Part shown: positions 1-8,291 of the stretch, one piece after another
Numbering within the stretch: the stretch's first letter is position 1
How the letters are laid out: every line of letters starts with the position of its first letter
Origin: JBPBQZ01 sp050955105
GTDB lineage: Bacteria; Pseudomonadota; Gammaproteobacteria; Burkholderiales; Burkholderiaceae
NCBI GenBank assembly: GCA_050955105.1
Contig: JBPBQZ010000088.1
Span: 1 to 64,000 of the forward strand
Direction of reading: 5' to 3'
Length of the DNA: 64,000 bases
Program-made: the position numbers and the translations under genes
The notes under the pieces: generated by a model
Told to the model about the DNA's origin: nothing
What the model saw: the letters and a program-made list of their open reading frames with translations, nothing else
Database searches by the model: none

Positions 1-1
1 C

Positions 2-418
2 TTCGCCGCCGCGGGCGCCGCGGTGCGTTATCGCACCGCGCATGCGCGCGAGGTCGAAGATATCGTCGCACTCGATATCGCTCTGAAGCGCAACGATCGC
101 GCTTGGCTGGAGACGCTACCGCCGGAGATCGACCAGGCGATCTCACTCAAGCTGTATTACGGACACTTCTTCTGTCACGTGTTTCACCAGGACTACATCG
201 TTCGCAAGGGACACGATTGCCTGGCGCTCGAGCACAAGATGTGGAAGCTGCTGGATGCGCGCGGCGCCGAATATCCGGCCGAGCACAACGTCGGGCATCT
301 CTATATCGCCAAGCCCGAGCTGACGACGTTCTATGAGACGCTGGATCCGTGCAACTGCTTCAACCCGGGGATTGGACAAACCTCGAAATTCGCCAATTAT
401 CGGGACGCTGCGGACTGA
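2..418 (+). CDS. dld: Quinone-dependent D-lactate dehydrogenase, C-terminal part (5' end outside window)
   Basis: This is the last ~138 residues of the FAD-linked respiratory D-lactate dehydrogenase of the E. coli Dld type, which oxidises D-lactate to pyruvate at the inner membrane and passes electrons to quinone. The frame is open from base 2, so the gene starts before the window. Seen directly: the C-terminal blocks VEDIVALDIALKRND, LPPEIDQAISLKLYYGHFF, HQDYI, YPAEHNVGHLY and FNPGIGQTSK, which follow the E. coli Dld tail nearly position by position. Whole proteins of this family are about 570 residues, so roughly three quarters, including the FAD-binding domain, lies upstream. No gene follows for 220 bases, so it is probably the end of its transcript. 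Confidence 0.93.
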   Translation, partial: FAAAGAAVRYRTAHAREVEDIVALDIALKRNDRAWLETLPPEIDQAISLKLYYGHFFCHVFHQDYIVRKGHDCLALEHKMWKLLDARGAEYPAEHNVGHLYIAKPELTTFYETLDPCNCFNPGIGQTSKFANYRDAAD

Positions 419-638
419 CGCGGTGCCGCAGGCGCACGGTTCGCGCCCTGTTCCAGGCACTTGGCGACGCATGCCGTCGTTTCGTCGCAAGCACGGGCGA
501 TGGTGTCTGGCTTGACCGAGACTGAGCCCGTCGAAGCCCTCCGCGTCGACTCTGTTCGTGAGCTTGGTTAAACAAACTCGTCAACTCCGCACGCTGCCGC
601 CGGCCTCGGTCGGCGCGGGCCGATAACTCCTTGTCGCC

Positions 639-1577
639 ATGACGCTACTCGATAAATTCCTGCTGTTCGTATCCGCTCCGGCGGTTTTCATATTCGCGCT
701 GATGGAGGCCTGGTTGCTGTCGCGCCGCCAGTCCTATGACTGGCGGGCGTTCGGCGTCTCGTGCTTCGACCTGGTGGCGCGTATCGCTGTCGGCATCCTG
801 TTGCCCTTGTCGCTCGCCAGTCCGTTGATCAGGCTGGCCTACCAGCATCGGCTGATGACGCTGCACCCCAGTGGCTGGCTGGCGCTGCTGGTGCTCTTCG
901 TCGGCCAGGAGTTCTGCTACTACTGGTACCACCGTGCGGCGCACGAGGTGCGCTGGTTTTGGGCCAATCATGCGGTGCATCATTCGCCGCAGCAGCTCAA
1001 CCTGTCGGCGGCGTTCCGCATCGGGCTGTTCGGCAAATTCAGCGGCACGCTGTTTTTCTTTATCCCGATAATCTGGCTGGGTTTCGATCCGCGTACGGTG
1101 GCTGCGGTCCTGGCGCTCAATCTGCTTTATCAATTCTGGATCCATGCGACGTGGATTCCCAAGCTCGGCTGGCTGGAGTGGGTCTTCAACACGCCGTCGG
1201 CACACCGCGTGCACCACGCGGCCAATCTTGAATATCTGGACGCCAACTATGGCGGCGTGCTGATCGTATTCGATCGCCTGTTCGGCACCTACATCAAGGA
1301 ACGCGACGACCTGCCCTGCCGCTATGGCCTGGTGAAGCCGATGGACAGTTACAACGTGCTGCACGTCGAACTGCGCGAATGGCTGGGCATGGTGCGCGAC
1401 GTCGTGAACGCCCGCAGCCTGCGCGCGATGCCGGGCTACCTGTTGATGCCCCCAGGTTGGTCGCCGCACGGCGATAGCACCACCACGGCCGCGCTGCGTG
1501 CGCGCGCCGGGCTGACGGTGTCGCCCAGTCAAACCACCACGTCTGCCGAAACCGGGTTAGCTCGCAGCGAAACCTAG
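639..1577 (+). CDS. Sterol desaturase / fatty acid hydroxylase superfamily membrane protein
   Basis: A 312-residue integral membrane di-iron enzyme of the sterol desaturase/fatty acid hydroxylase superfamily. Histidine clusters that ligate the two irons are visible: HRAAH (98-102), HAVHH (111-115), a lone His at 169 in WIHATW, and HRVHH (189-193). Hydrophobic segments lie near residues 10-28, 43-62, 80-96, 130-148 and 153-170. The family oxidises lipids or sterol-like substrates by O2-dependent hydroxylation or desaturation; the substrate here cannot be read from sequence. The last ~50 residues are polar and low in conservation. It stands alone between dld and dinB with no obvious operon partner. 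Confidence 0.88.
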   Translation: MTLLDKFLLFVSAPAVFIFALMEAWLLSRRQSYDWRAFGVSCFDLVARIAVGILLPLSLASPLIRLAYQHRLMTLHPSGWLALLVLFVGQEFCYYWYHRAAHEVRWFWANHAVHHSPQQLNLSAAFRIGLFGKFSGTLFFFIPIIWLGFDPRTVAAVLALNLLYQFWIHATWIPKLGWLEWVFNTPSAHRVHHAANLEYLDANYGGVLIVFDRLFGTYIKERDDLPCRYGLVKPMDSYNVLHVELREWLGMVRDVVNARSLRAMPGYLLMPPGWSPHGDSTTTAALRARAGLTVSPSQTTTSAETGLARSET

Positions 1578-1786
1578 GTTGGCTTGCTTGGGTCTGGCCA
1601 AAGACCATCGCCGTCCACGATGGCGACGATGACGAATATAATCTTGCCTGTCCAGCCAGCATTGAGGTTTTTCAGGATGGGCCATTCGAAGGAAGACAGT
1701 GTCGTTGGCGCGCGCGGTCAACGACCAGGCCCTGTCGCGCGCGATACTCAGGCCGGGGCCGCGGACCGACTCAAGGCGCAGCTCAA

Positions 1787-3061
1787 GTGAGCACGCCTCC
1801 GTCCCACCCCGAGCGGCGCATCGCCCATCTCGATATGGATGCGTTTTACGCCTCGGTCGAACTGCTGCGCTATCCCGAACTACGCGGTCAGGCGGTGGTG
1901 ATCGGCGGCGGCCGCAACGCGGTGCCGGAAACGCTCGAAGACGGCAGCCGACAGTTTCGGCGGCTGCGCGACTACGTGGGACGCGGCGTGGTCACCACCT
2001 CGACTTACGAAGCGCGCGCGCTCGGCGTGTTTTCGGCAATGGGCATGATGAAAGCGGCCCAACTCGCGCCCGACGCCATCCTGCTGCCCACCGATTTCGA
2101 TTCCTACCGGCACTACTCGCGTCTGTTCAAAGCTGCGGTGGCCGATTTCGCTACGCAGATCGAAGATCGCGGCATCGACGAAATCTATATCGACCTGACG
2201 GATGTGCCCGGCGCGGCCACCGCGATCGCCACGCGCATCAAGCAAGCGGTGCGGGACGCCACGGGACTGAGTTGCTCGATCTGCATCGCGCCCAATAAAT
2301 TGCTCGCCAAGATCGGCTCTGAACTCGACAAGCCCGACGGCTTGACCTTGCTGGCGCCCGCCGATGTACCGCGCCGCATCTGGCCGTTGCCGGCACGCAA
2401 GGTCAACGGCATCGGCCCCAAGGCCAGCGACAAACTGGCGGCCTTGGGCATCGCCACGGTCGGCGATCTCGCCGCGGCCGCGCCCGAGCTGCTGCGTGCG
2501 CATTTCGGCAAAAGCTATTCGGCCTGGCTGGCCGAGGTGGCACAGGGTATCGATGCGCGGCCGGTGGTAGTCAGCTCAGAGCCCAAGTCGATCAGCCGCG
2601 AGACCACCTTCGAGCGTGATCTGCACCCGCGCCGCGATCGCGCAGTACTCTCGGAAGTGTTCACCGGCCTGTGTCAGCGGGTCGCCGAAGACCTGCAGCG
2701 CAAGGGCTATACTGGCCGCACCGTCGGCATCAAATTACGTTACGACGACTTCAAGACCGTGACGCGCGACCTCACCTTGGCCGCCGCCACTGCCGATGCT
2801 GTCGAGATTCGCCGCGCCGCCACGGAATGTTTGAAACGCGTGCCGCTTGAGCGGCGTTTACGTTTGCTGGGGGTGCGTATGTCGGGGCTCGCGGGCTTGT
2901 CGGATTCGACCGAACAAGGTTCACAAGCGGCCGGCGATGCGCTCGAGGCGACACCGTTGCAAGGGGAGTTGCCGTTCTTTGCAAGCAGCACGCGCGACGC
3001 GCCTGACGTAGCAATGGAAAACGCCGCGGAGCGCGCGGCACGCAAATCATCAGGTTTCTAA
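1787..3061 (+). CDS. dinB: DNA polymerase IV (Y-family translesion polymerase)
   Basis: A 424-residue Y-family polymerase that extends mispaired or damaged primer termini. Palm motifs carry the metal-binding acids: D16 in LDMDAFYASVE and D131-E132 in GIDEIYIDLT. The Tyr at 21 sits at the steric-gate position. YEARALGVFSAM is the fingers-domain signature, ETTFERDL opens the little-finger domain, and QGELPFF (392-398) looks like a beta-clamp-binding peptide. Relative to the 351-residue E. coli enzyme there is an insertion of about 20 residues around 42-62, common in Burkholderiales, and a longer tail. The start is a GTG; no ATG precedes the first beta strand. It ends 13 bases before the next gene, so the two are probably cotranscribed. 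Confidence 0.95.
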   Translation: MSTPPSHPERRIAHLDMDAFYASVELLRYPELRGQAVVIGGGRNAVPETLEDGSRQFRRLRDYVGRGVVTTSTYEARALGVFSAMGMMKAAQLAPDAILLPTDFDSYRHYSRLFKAAVADFATQIEDRGIDEIYIDLTDVPGAATAIATRIKQAVRDATGLSCSICIAPNKLLAKIGSELDKPDGLTLLAPADVPRRIWPLPARKVNGIGPKASDKLAALGIATVGDLAAAAPELLRAHFGKSYSAWLAEVAQGIDARPVVVSSEPKSISRETTFERDLHPRRDRAVLSEVFTGLCQRVAEDLQRKGYTGRTVGIKLRYDDFKTVTRDLTLAAATADAVEIRRAATECLKRVPLERRLRLLGVRMSGLAGLSDSTEQGSQAAGDALEATPLQGELPFFASSTRDAPDVAMENAAERAARKSSGF

Positions 3062-3074
3062 GAGGAGGCACGCG

Positions 3075-3545
3075 GTGGACAAACAAGTCATCTTCAACGG
3101 CGCGCCGTCGCAGGTCATCAACCTTCCGGCCCTGTTCAAGGGCGGCTTCGTGCTGGCACTGCTGGCCGCGATCGATCTGGGGACATCGCAGCAATTTCCT
3201 TTCCAGTGGCGCGTAGCGCTCGCACAAGCCGTGGCGGTGATGATAGGCGTGGCACTGCCCTTTCTCAAAACCGGCTTCACTGAAATTGTCGTCGACACCG
3301 AACGTATTACCTGGAAGCAAGGCATCTTGCGGCGCGGCGTGTCGAGCCTTGAGTTGTCTCAAATTAAAAGCGTGCACCGCGTGCAACCGCGCTGGCAGCG
3401 TGCGTTCGGCATCAGTATGCTGATCATGACCACCACTGACGCCGCGCATCCGGAGCGACACCTGCCCGGTATCAGGCATGCCGAGCGACTGCATCAGCAA
3501 CTGGATGCCGCCATTGCGGCACATCGGCTGGTTCAACACACATAA
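3075..3545 (+). CDS. PH-domain (bPH2-like) membrane protein
   Basis: A 156-residue protein with two hydrophobic segments (about 18-36 and 50-67) followed by a bacterial pleckstrin-homology-like domain (about 70-150), with the typical run TEIVVDTERITWKQGILRR and SLELSQIKSV. Such proteins are widespread and mostly uncharacterised; they are thought to sit at the inner membrane. The GTG start at 3075 is preceded by a strong GGAGG eight bases upstream. It follows dinB by 13 bases and is closed by a hairpin terminator, which suggests a dinB-PH two-gene unit. No specific function can be assigned. Confidence 0.75.
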   Translation: MDKQVIFNGAPSQVINLPALFKGGFVLALLAAIDLGTSQQFPFQWRVALAQAVAVMIGVALPFLKTGFTEIVVDTERITWKQGILRRGVSSLELSQIKSVHRVQPRWQRAFGISMLIMTTTDAAHPERHLPGIRHAERLHQQLDAAIAAHRLVQHT

Positions 3546-3561
3546 AGCACACATAACGAAA

Positions 3562-3584
3562 CAGGCCGCGAAAATCGCGGCCTG
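3562..3584. terminator. Bidirectional hairpin terminator between PH-domain gene and porin
   Basis: A perfect 9-bp stem, CAGGCCGCG/CGCGGCCTG, with an AAAAT loop, followed on the plus strand by a T-rich stretch (AATCTTTCT). It lies between two convergent genes and can serve both; the plus-strand side looks stronger. Confidence 0.75.
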
Positions 3585-3658
3585 AATCTTTCTGCACACC
3601 ACCGTATCAGGCTGGGCCGCTATCCGGCCAACCGATATCAGCCTCCGAGCCGGAAGGC

Positions 3659-4804
3659 TTAGAACTTGTGACGCAGACCCACGCGCACGGCAACCTGTTC
3701 GTCCGCACCCGAACCCGAAGTACCGAAATAGCTGGTGCTCGAACCGATCTGCGCCTGCACGTCGACGCCTTTGTTCACACCGGCCGCATGCTGATATACG
3801 CCCAGCAAGTAGACGTCGGTACGCTTGCTCAGCGCATAATCGGCGCTGGCACTCGCTTCCTGCCAACGGCCACCCACTGAACCATTCAGATCGGTGAAGG
3901 TATAGCCGAGAGCGGCCGTTAATGCCGACGTCACCGCATACTTGCCACCCAGTTCATAGATATTCGCCTTCGAACTGACGTTCGTGATCGATTCGAACAG
4001 CGTGTTGGTCCACAATCCGTACACGGTAGCCGGGCCGAACGTATAGTTGGCGCCGACGCCGAAGGTCCGCAAGTCTTTCGTGCCACCCGTGTTGACGTTC
4101 GCGATATTCACGCTGAACGCCGGGGACGCCGCACCGGGGAAGCGAATATCGGTATAGGCGGCGCCGATGCCCAACGGGCCCATCTTGTAATTCGCACCGA
4201 AGCTATATGCACGGGACGAACTACCCGCCGCACCGCCGAACGCACCGGCGGCGTTCGAGAACGCATACATGCCGCCGAAGGTCAGGCCGCTGAAGCTGGC
4301 GCTGCTGAACTTCACCGAGTTGTTCAGACGGCTCGACGTAAGTTGATCGATATCGTTGATGTGGTAGGCATAATTGCCGCCGACGGTCTGACCGCCGATC
4401 GAGTAGTTGCCGCCCAGGTAATCGGTCGAGAACGAATATTGACGACCCAGCGTAACCGAACCGACATCATTCATCGCCAGGCCAACATACGCTTGACGAC
4501 CGAACTCCGCGCCACCTTGACCGAAGGCACCGGTGCCAACGTTGAAACCATTTTCCAAGGTGAAGATGGCTTTCAGACCGCCGCCCAGATCTTCGGCGCC
4601 TTTCACGCCCCAGCGACTGCCTTGCGCCACGCCATCATCGAACTTGGTGTAGCTCGAGTGCCCCGTACTCGTAGCGGCGTTGTTCACGTAACTGATACCT
4701 GCATCGATGATGCCGTACAGCGTGACGCTGCTTTGTGCGTGCGCGTTGACGGCGATCATTCCCAGTGCACCGGCAACGGCGGTGGCCAGCATTTTCTTGT
4801 TCAA
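3659..4804 (-). CDS. Gram-negative trimeric porin (Burkholderia OmpC-like)
   Basis: A 381-residue outer membrane general-diffusion porin. The start chosen is a TTG at 4804 preceded by GGAGA at proper spacing; it gives a standard signal peptide, MNKKMLATAVAGALGMIAV with cleavage after NAHA, and the mature N terminus QSSVTLYGIIDAGISY, typical of Burkholderiales porins. The sequence alternates Gly/aromatic strands (YAFSNAAG, YALSKRTDVYLLGVYQHAAG) and ends in ...VGLRHKF, with the terminal Phe needed for BamA recognition. An upstream in-frame extension without signal-peptide character is rejected. It is a single-gene unit, ended by the hairpin at 3562-3584. Confidence 0.95.
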   Translation of the reverse strand: MNKKMLATAVAGALGMIAVNAHAQSSVTLYGIIDAGISYVNNAATSTGHSSYTKFDDGVAQGSRWGVKGAEDLGGGLKAIFTLENGFNVGTGAFGQGGAEFGRQAYVGLAMNDVGSVTLGRQYSFSTDYLGGNYSIGGQTVGGNYAYHINDIDQLTSSRLNNSVKFSSASFSGLTFGGMYAFSNAAGAFGGAAGSSSRAYSFGANYKMGPLGIGAAYTDIRFPGAASPAFSVNIANVNTGGTKDLRTFGVGANYTFGPATVYGLWTNTLFESITNVSSKANIYELGGKYAVTSALTAALGYTFTDLNGSVGGRWQEASASADYALSKRTDVYLLGVYQHAAGVNKGVDVQAQIGSSTSYFGTSGSGADEQVAVRVGLRHKF

Positions 4805-5020
4805 AGGATTCTCCGCAGAGGTGTGGTTGAATGTTGCAAGCGGCTGCGCGCTCGATCGCCGCCACCAATCCGCGGGGTCGATTTCTATTGATCTGCCGAC
4901 ATGCACAGGGGCGGACTCTAGCGACCGATTGTGACAATGCGATGAGCGTTGCACCGCCGCCACATCGTGCTGGCCTCAACCAGTCCCGCCCCTTCTCTTC
5001 GATCACACTTGAGGGGTCGC

Positions 5021-5809
5021 TTAGCCCCGATAACGTTCAGCCGCATGCTCCTGCGAGAAGTTCGGCAGCATGGCCACGCGCGCCGCGTTAAATGCTTCCC
5101 ACTGCGCGGCCTCGGGCAGCGGCGGAATGGTGACCAGCTCGCGACGCTCGAAGCCCACCAACGCGGCATCGACCAGCTCGCCTACTTCCATCACCCCCGA
5201 TAAGGTGTTCACGTCGCGGCCCGAACGCTCCCATATTTCAGTACGCGTAGCTGCCGGCAACACGGCTTGAACATAGATGCCGCGCGCGCCCAACTCGACG
5301 TTCAGCGCCTGCGAGTAAGCCAGCACATAGGCTTTGGTCGCGCCATACATGCCGAGCGGCAGCTCGGGGGCGAGCGCCACCACTGAAGTGATATTGATAA
5401 TGTCGCCGCCGCCCTGTGCGAGGTAACGCGGAATCACCGCGGCGCTAAGGCGCGTCACGGCAGTGACGTTCAAGCGAATCAGGCGCTCTTGCAGCGCGAC
5501 GTCGCCCTCGGCAAAGCCACCTGGTACGGCGGCGCCCGCATTGTTGACCAGCAAGTTGATGCTGGCGTCGTCGCGCAAGCGTGCCTCCACTTCCAGCAAC
5601 TGCGGCGCGTCGGTGAGATCGGCGCCGATGATATCGATTGTCGCGCCGGTTTCGGCGCGCAGGCTTGCGGCCAAGGTTTCCATGCGCTCGCGGTTGCGCG
5701 CAACCAGCACGAGGTTGTAGCCGCGCCGCGCGAGACGATCGGCATAGGTGGCACCGATGCCAGTGGAAGCGCCGGTGATGAGCGCGGTGGTCTTGGCTTG
5801 GTCAGTCAT
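5021..5809 (-). CDS. Short-chain dehydrogenase/reductase
   Basis: A classical SDR of about 262 residues. Seen: the cofactor loop TGASTGIG near the N terminus, the NNAGA motif, and the catalytic YGATK with an upstream Ser in INITSVVA. The R in VARNRERM after the second strand suggests NADP preference. Start MTDQAKTT is chosen because TGGAA lies seven bases before its ATG; a second ATG 12 bases upstream is possible. It faces away from a TetR gene across a 198-base spacer, the usual arrangement of a repressor and its target, so it is probably controlled by that regulator. Substrate unknown. Confidence 0.85.
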   Translation of the reverse strand: MTDQAKTTALITGASTGIGATYADRLARRGYNLVLVARNRERMETLAASLRAETGATIDIIGADLTDAPQLLEVEARLRDDASINLLVNNAGAAVPGGFAEGDVALQERLIRLNVTAVTRLSAAVIPRYLAQGGGDIINITSVVALAPELPLGMYGATKAYVLAYSQALNVELGARGIYVQAVLPAATRTEIWERSGRDVNTLSGVMEVGELVDAALVGFERRELVTIPPLPEAAQWEAFNAARVAMLPNFSQEHAAERYRG

Positions 5810-5952
5810 GATGGTTTCCAATGATCGATGAATTTCGCGAAGCCTTCGCGACGCCTTGCCGCGCAGGAAAGATCCGCGATGGGTTAATCAAGACGCTGGG
5901 CCGATTATTTCGAGACGCCATGCGGCCGCTTTTAATCATTACCAACGTCAGC

Positions 5953-5982
5953 AATACAATCATGATGTTGGTAATGTATAAT
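5953..5982 (+). promoter_or_regulatory. Probable promoter of the TetR gene
   Basis: A perfect TATAAT -10 box at 5977-5982, 25 bases before the TetR start codon, with a weak -35 (AATACA, 5953-5958). The flanking stretch 5940-5995 is strikingly AT-rich for this genome and is shared with the divergent SDR, so the repressor operator is expected here; no perfect dyad was found. Confidence 0.5.
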
Positions 5983-6007
5983 TGTCAAGCATCAACTTGG
6001 AGGGGCT

Positions 6008-6562
6008 ATGAAGATCAGCCGGGAACAAGTAGCGGAAAATCGCGAGCGCATTCTCGAAGCCGCCGCGCGCATGTTTCGCGAACGCGGCTTCGAAGGCGTG
6101 ACCGTGGCTGAAATCATGAACGACGCCGGGCTGACGCACGGTGCCTTCTATGGTTATTTCAAATCGAAGGACGAGTTGATCGAGCAGGCCTTCGCGCACG
6201 TGCTGACGAGGATCTCGCGCGAGGGCGCGCTGCCCACCGCCCTGGCCGACTATGCGGCGTTCTATTTAAGCGCCGCACATCGCGACGACCCAGGCGGCGG
6301 CTGCCTGTTCGCGGCGCTCGGCACCGAAGCCGCACGCGCCACCAATGCGGTGCGCCATACCCTCACGGACAGCGTGCGCCGGCAAATCGACACCTTGAGT
6401 CGCACGGCGCCTGGGCGCACGGCCGTCGAACGTCGCCGCGCCGCGGTGGGTAGTTGGACCGCCATGATCGGCACTGTGCTGCTGGCGCGTGTGGTCGATG
6501 ATCCGGCTTTGTCGGCGCAATTGATGACGGACACGCGGGCGTGGCTGGCGCGCCAGAAATAA
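6008..6562 (+). CDS. TetR/AcrR-family transcriptional regulator
   Basis: A 184-residue TetR repressor. The N-terminal DNA-binding domain is clear: ILEAAARMFRERGFEGVTV, then the recognition-helix region GLTHGAFYGYFKSKDELI (about 41-58). The C-terminal ligand domain contains GGGCLFAALGTEAAR, a pattern of the YxaF/LmrA-type subgroup. An optimal GGAGGGG Shine-Dalgarno precedes the ATG. It is divergent from the SDR at 5021-5809, which it probably represses until an unknown ligand binds. Effector unknown. Confidence 0.9.
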   Translation: MKISREQVAENRERILEAAARMFRERGFEGVTVAEIMNDAGLTHGAFYGYFKSKDELIEQAFAHVLTRISREGALPTALADYAAFYLSAAHRDDPGGGCLFAALGTEAARATNAVRHTLTDSVRRQIDTLSRTAPGRTAVERRRAAVGSWTAMIGTVLLARVVDDPALSAQLMTDTRAWLARQK

Positions 6563-6625
6563 TCTGCCGGCGTAAGCGAGAGCGTCGAGCACAGAACCGG
6601 CGGGGCGCCGACTATTTCGAGATAT

Positions 6626-6646
6626 AATAGAAATGATTCTCATTTA
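6626..6646 (+). promoter_or_regulatory. Fur box upstream of the ECF sigma gene
   Basis: The sequence around GAAATGATTCTCATTT matches the core of the 19-bp Fur consensus at 10 of 12 central positions (ATGATTCTCATT against ATGATAATCATT). It overlaps a TATAAT-like element at 6623-6628 and lies 57 bases before the sigma gene. Fur-Fe2+ repression of the whole downstream iron operon is the natural inference. Confidence 0.75.
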
Positions 6647-6702
6647 AGTGGCGCGACCTCTGTGCCCATCCGACCCGCGATCCTCGCCCGGCACGCTTAT
6701 CG

Positions 6703-7227
6703 ATGCAGACCGATCCCTCCTGTTCAGCGGCTGACGCCCTGTATGGCGCGCACCATACCTGGCTGCTTGGCTGGCTGACCCACAAGCTGCGCAACACCGC
6801 CGATGCAGCTGACCTCGCGCACGATACCTTCGTGCGCGTGCTCGGCCGCGAAGCCAGCGGCAGCGCTCCAGCGGAGCCGCTGCGTGAACCGCGCGCCTGG
6901 CTCACCGCCATTGCCAATGGGCTGGTCATCGATCATTGGCGGCGCCGCGAACTCGAGCAAGCCTATCTGCGCGCGCTGGCCCTGCTTCCCGAAGCCGTGG
7001 CGCCTTCACCGGAAGCCCGGCTGTTGGTGCTGGAAACGCTGTATGCGCTCGACGCACTGCTCGATGGCCTGAAACCGGCCGTACGAAGCGCCTTGCTGCG
7101 GGCGCGCCTGGATGGCTTGACGGTGCCGCAAGTCGCAGCCGAGTTGGGTGTCTCAGTCGCCACCGCCGAACGCTATCTGGCGCAGGCCCTGCGGCACTGT
7201 TACGACTATATTTATGCGACACGCTAG
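6703..7227 (+). CDS. ECF sigma factor, FecI type (iron uptake)
   Basis: A 174-residue extracytoplasmic-function sigma factor. Region 2 is seen in LRNTADAADLAHDTFVRVLG and PRAWLTAIANGLVIDHWRR; region 4 in LDGLTVPQVAAELGVSVAT followed by AERYLAQALRHCYDY, the FecI-group ending. Region 1 and 3 are absent, as usual. It is preceded by a Fur box and followed by a FecR gene and a TonB receptor carrying an STN signalling domain, so it should direct transcription of the receptor operon when the ferric ligand is bound outside. An alternative far downstream start is not needed. Confidence 0.92.
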   Translation: MQTDPSCSAADALYGAHHTWLLGWLTHKLRNTADAADLAHDTFVRVLGREASGSAPAEPLREPRAWLTAIANGLVIDHWRRRELEQAYLRALALLPEAVAPSPEARLLVLETLYALDALLDGLKPAVRSALLRARLDGLTVPQVAAELGVSVATAERYLAQALRHCYDYIYATR

Positions 7228-7259
7228 CGCCCGCGCGTCGCGCACCGGCTATTTTTGAG

Positions 7260-8234
7260 ATGCCGCGGCGACTCGATCCGGCAATCGTCGATCGCGCCAT
7301 CGACTGGTCGATCCGCCTGCAGTTCAATGCCGCGGGTGCCGACGTTATAGCGGCCTTCGAGGCTTGGCGCAGTGCCGCGCCCGAACACGCGGAAGCGTGG
7401 CAGCGCATTCAATCGGTGGACGCGCGCTTCGATGGCGTGGACCCCTCTGTGGCGCGCGCCACGCTCAGCCGGCGCCGGCAGGCGAGCCGACGCCGCTCTC
7501 TCAAAATTGCTGGCGTGCTGACGGCCGGCCTGGCGATTTGGTATGGCCGCCGCAGCGCGCCATGGGAACGCGCCGTCGCCGATTACGCCACGGCCACCGG
7601 ACAGCGCCGCTCGCTGCGCCTGGCGGACGACACGCTGCTTGTCTTGAATACCGACAGCGCGGTCAATATCCACTTCGATAACGTGCGCCGCTCGATCGAG
7701 CTGGTACGCGGTGAAATTTTCGTCGTCACCGGCGCCGACACCGGCACCGCCACGCATCGACCGTTTTCGATACAGACAACCTTCGGCAGCTTGCGGGCGC
7801 TCGGCACGCGCTTCTTCGTGCGCCTGGACGACGCTGACGCGCGGCTGATCGTCACCCAAGGCGCGGTAGAGATCGCCGCGCGCAACGGCGCGCGCGCGCT
7901 CGGCCGCGCGGGCGACGGCTATGTGTTCAATAGCGACGGCGCCACCCGCCTCGATCTGTATGGCCTCGACACCGACGGTTGGCTCGACGGCGTGTTGACG
8001 GCACGTGAGCAGCCACTCGGACGGTTCCTGAGCGAGCTGTCGCGCTACCGACCCGGCATGATCACTTGCGATCCGGCGGTGGCGCAGCGACGCTTGTCGG
8101 GCGTGTTCCAGACCGCCGATACCGATAAGACGCTGCAACTGGTGGCGGCGAACCTGCAACTGAGGCTCAGCTATCGCACGCGCTTCTGGGTTGTCGTAAG
8201 CGCCGCCACCTCGCCCAAAGAATTTTCCTCATAA
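7260..8234 (+). CDS. fecR: FecR-family anti-sigma / sigma-regulator protein
   Basis: A 324-residue inner membrane regulator that carries the signal from the receptor to the sigma factor. The N-terminal cytoplasmic part has the DUF4880-like block AIDWSIRLQF...AFEAWRSAAPEHAEAW; a weak hydrophobic segment (KIAGVLTAGLAIWYG) is the membrane span; the FecR periplasmic domain has DYATATGQRRSLRLADDTLL, NTDSAVNI, GEIFVVTG and GTRFFVRL; the C terminus has the STN-interacting LSGVFQTADTDKTLQLVAA. The frame is open further upstream inside the sigma gene, but the ATG at 7260 is the first that begins at the family N terminus (MPRRLDPAIVDRAIDW). It lies 32 bases after the sigma gene. Confidence 0.9.
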   Translation: MPRRLDPAIVDRAIDWSIRLQFNAAGADVIAAFEAWRSAAPEHAEAWQRIQSVDARFDGVDPSVARATLSRRRQASRRRSLKIAGVLTAGLAIWYGRRSAPWERAVADYATATGQRRSLRLADDTLLVLNTDSAVNIHFDNVRRSIELVRGEIFVVTGADTGTATHRPFSIQTTFGSLRALGTRFFVRLDDADARLIVTQGAVEIAARNGARALGRAGDGYVFNSDGATRLDLYGLDTDGWLDGVLTAREQPLGRFLSELSRYRPGMITCDPAVAQRRLSGVFQTADTDKTLQLVAANLQLRLSYRTRFWVVVSAATSPKEFSS

Positions 8235-8291
8235 ACGTAGCAATCGATGAGGGGTTTGCGCTTCTCGTCCGGCATGCAGGAGGAAGAGCCA

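Noticed and set aside
645..1532. Long minus-strand open frame opposite the desaturase gene
   Set aside because: Arg/Gln/His-rich composition typical of antisense frames in GC-rich DNA; the plus-strand gene has clear catalytic motifs.
1584..1790. A 68-residue frame that ends overlapping the dinB GTG start
   Set aside because: No ribosome site, no family resemblance and poor composition; the GTGA overlap is probably chance.
4805..4963. Upstream extension of the porin frame to an earlier start
   Set aside because: It would bury the signal peptide; the TTG at 4804 has a good ribosome site and correct leader.
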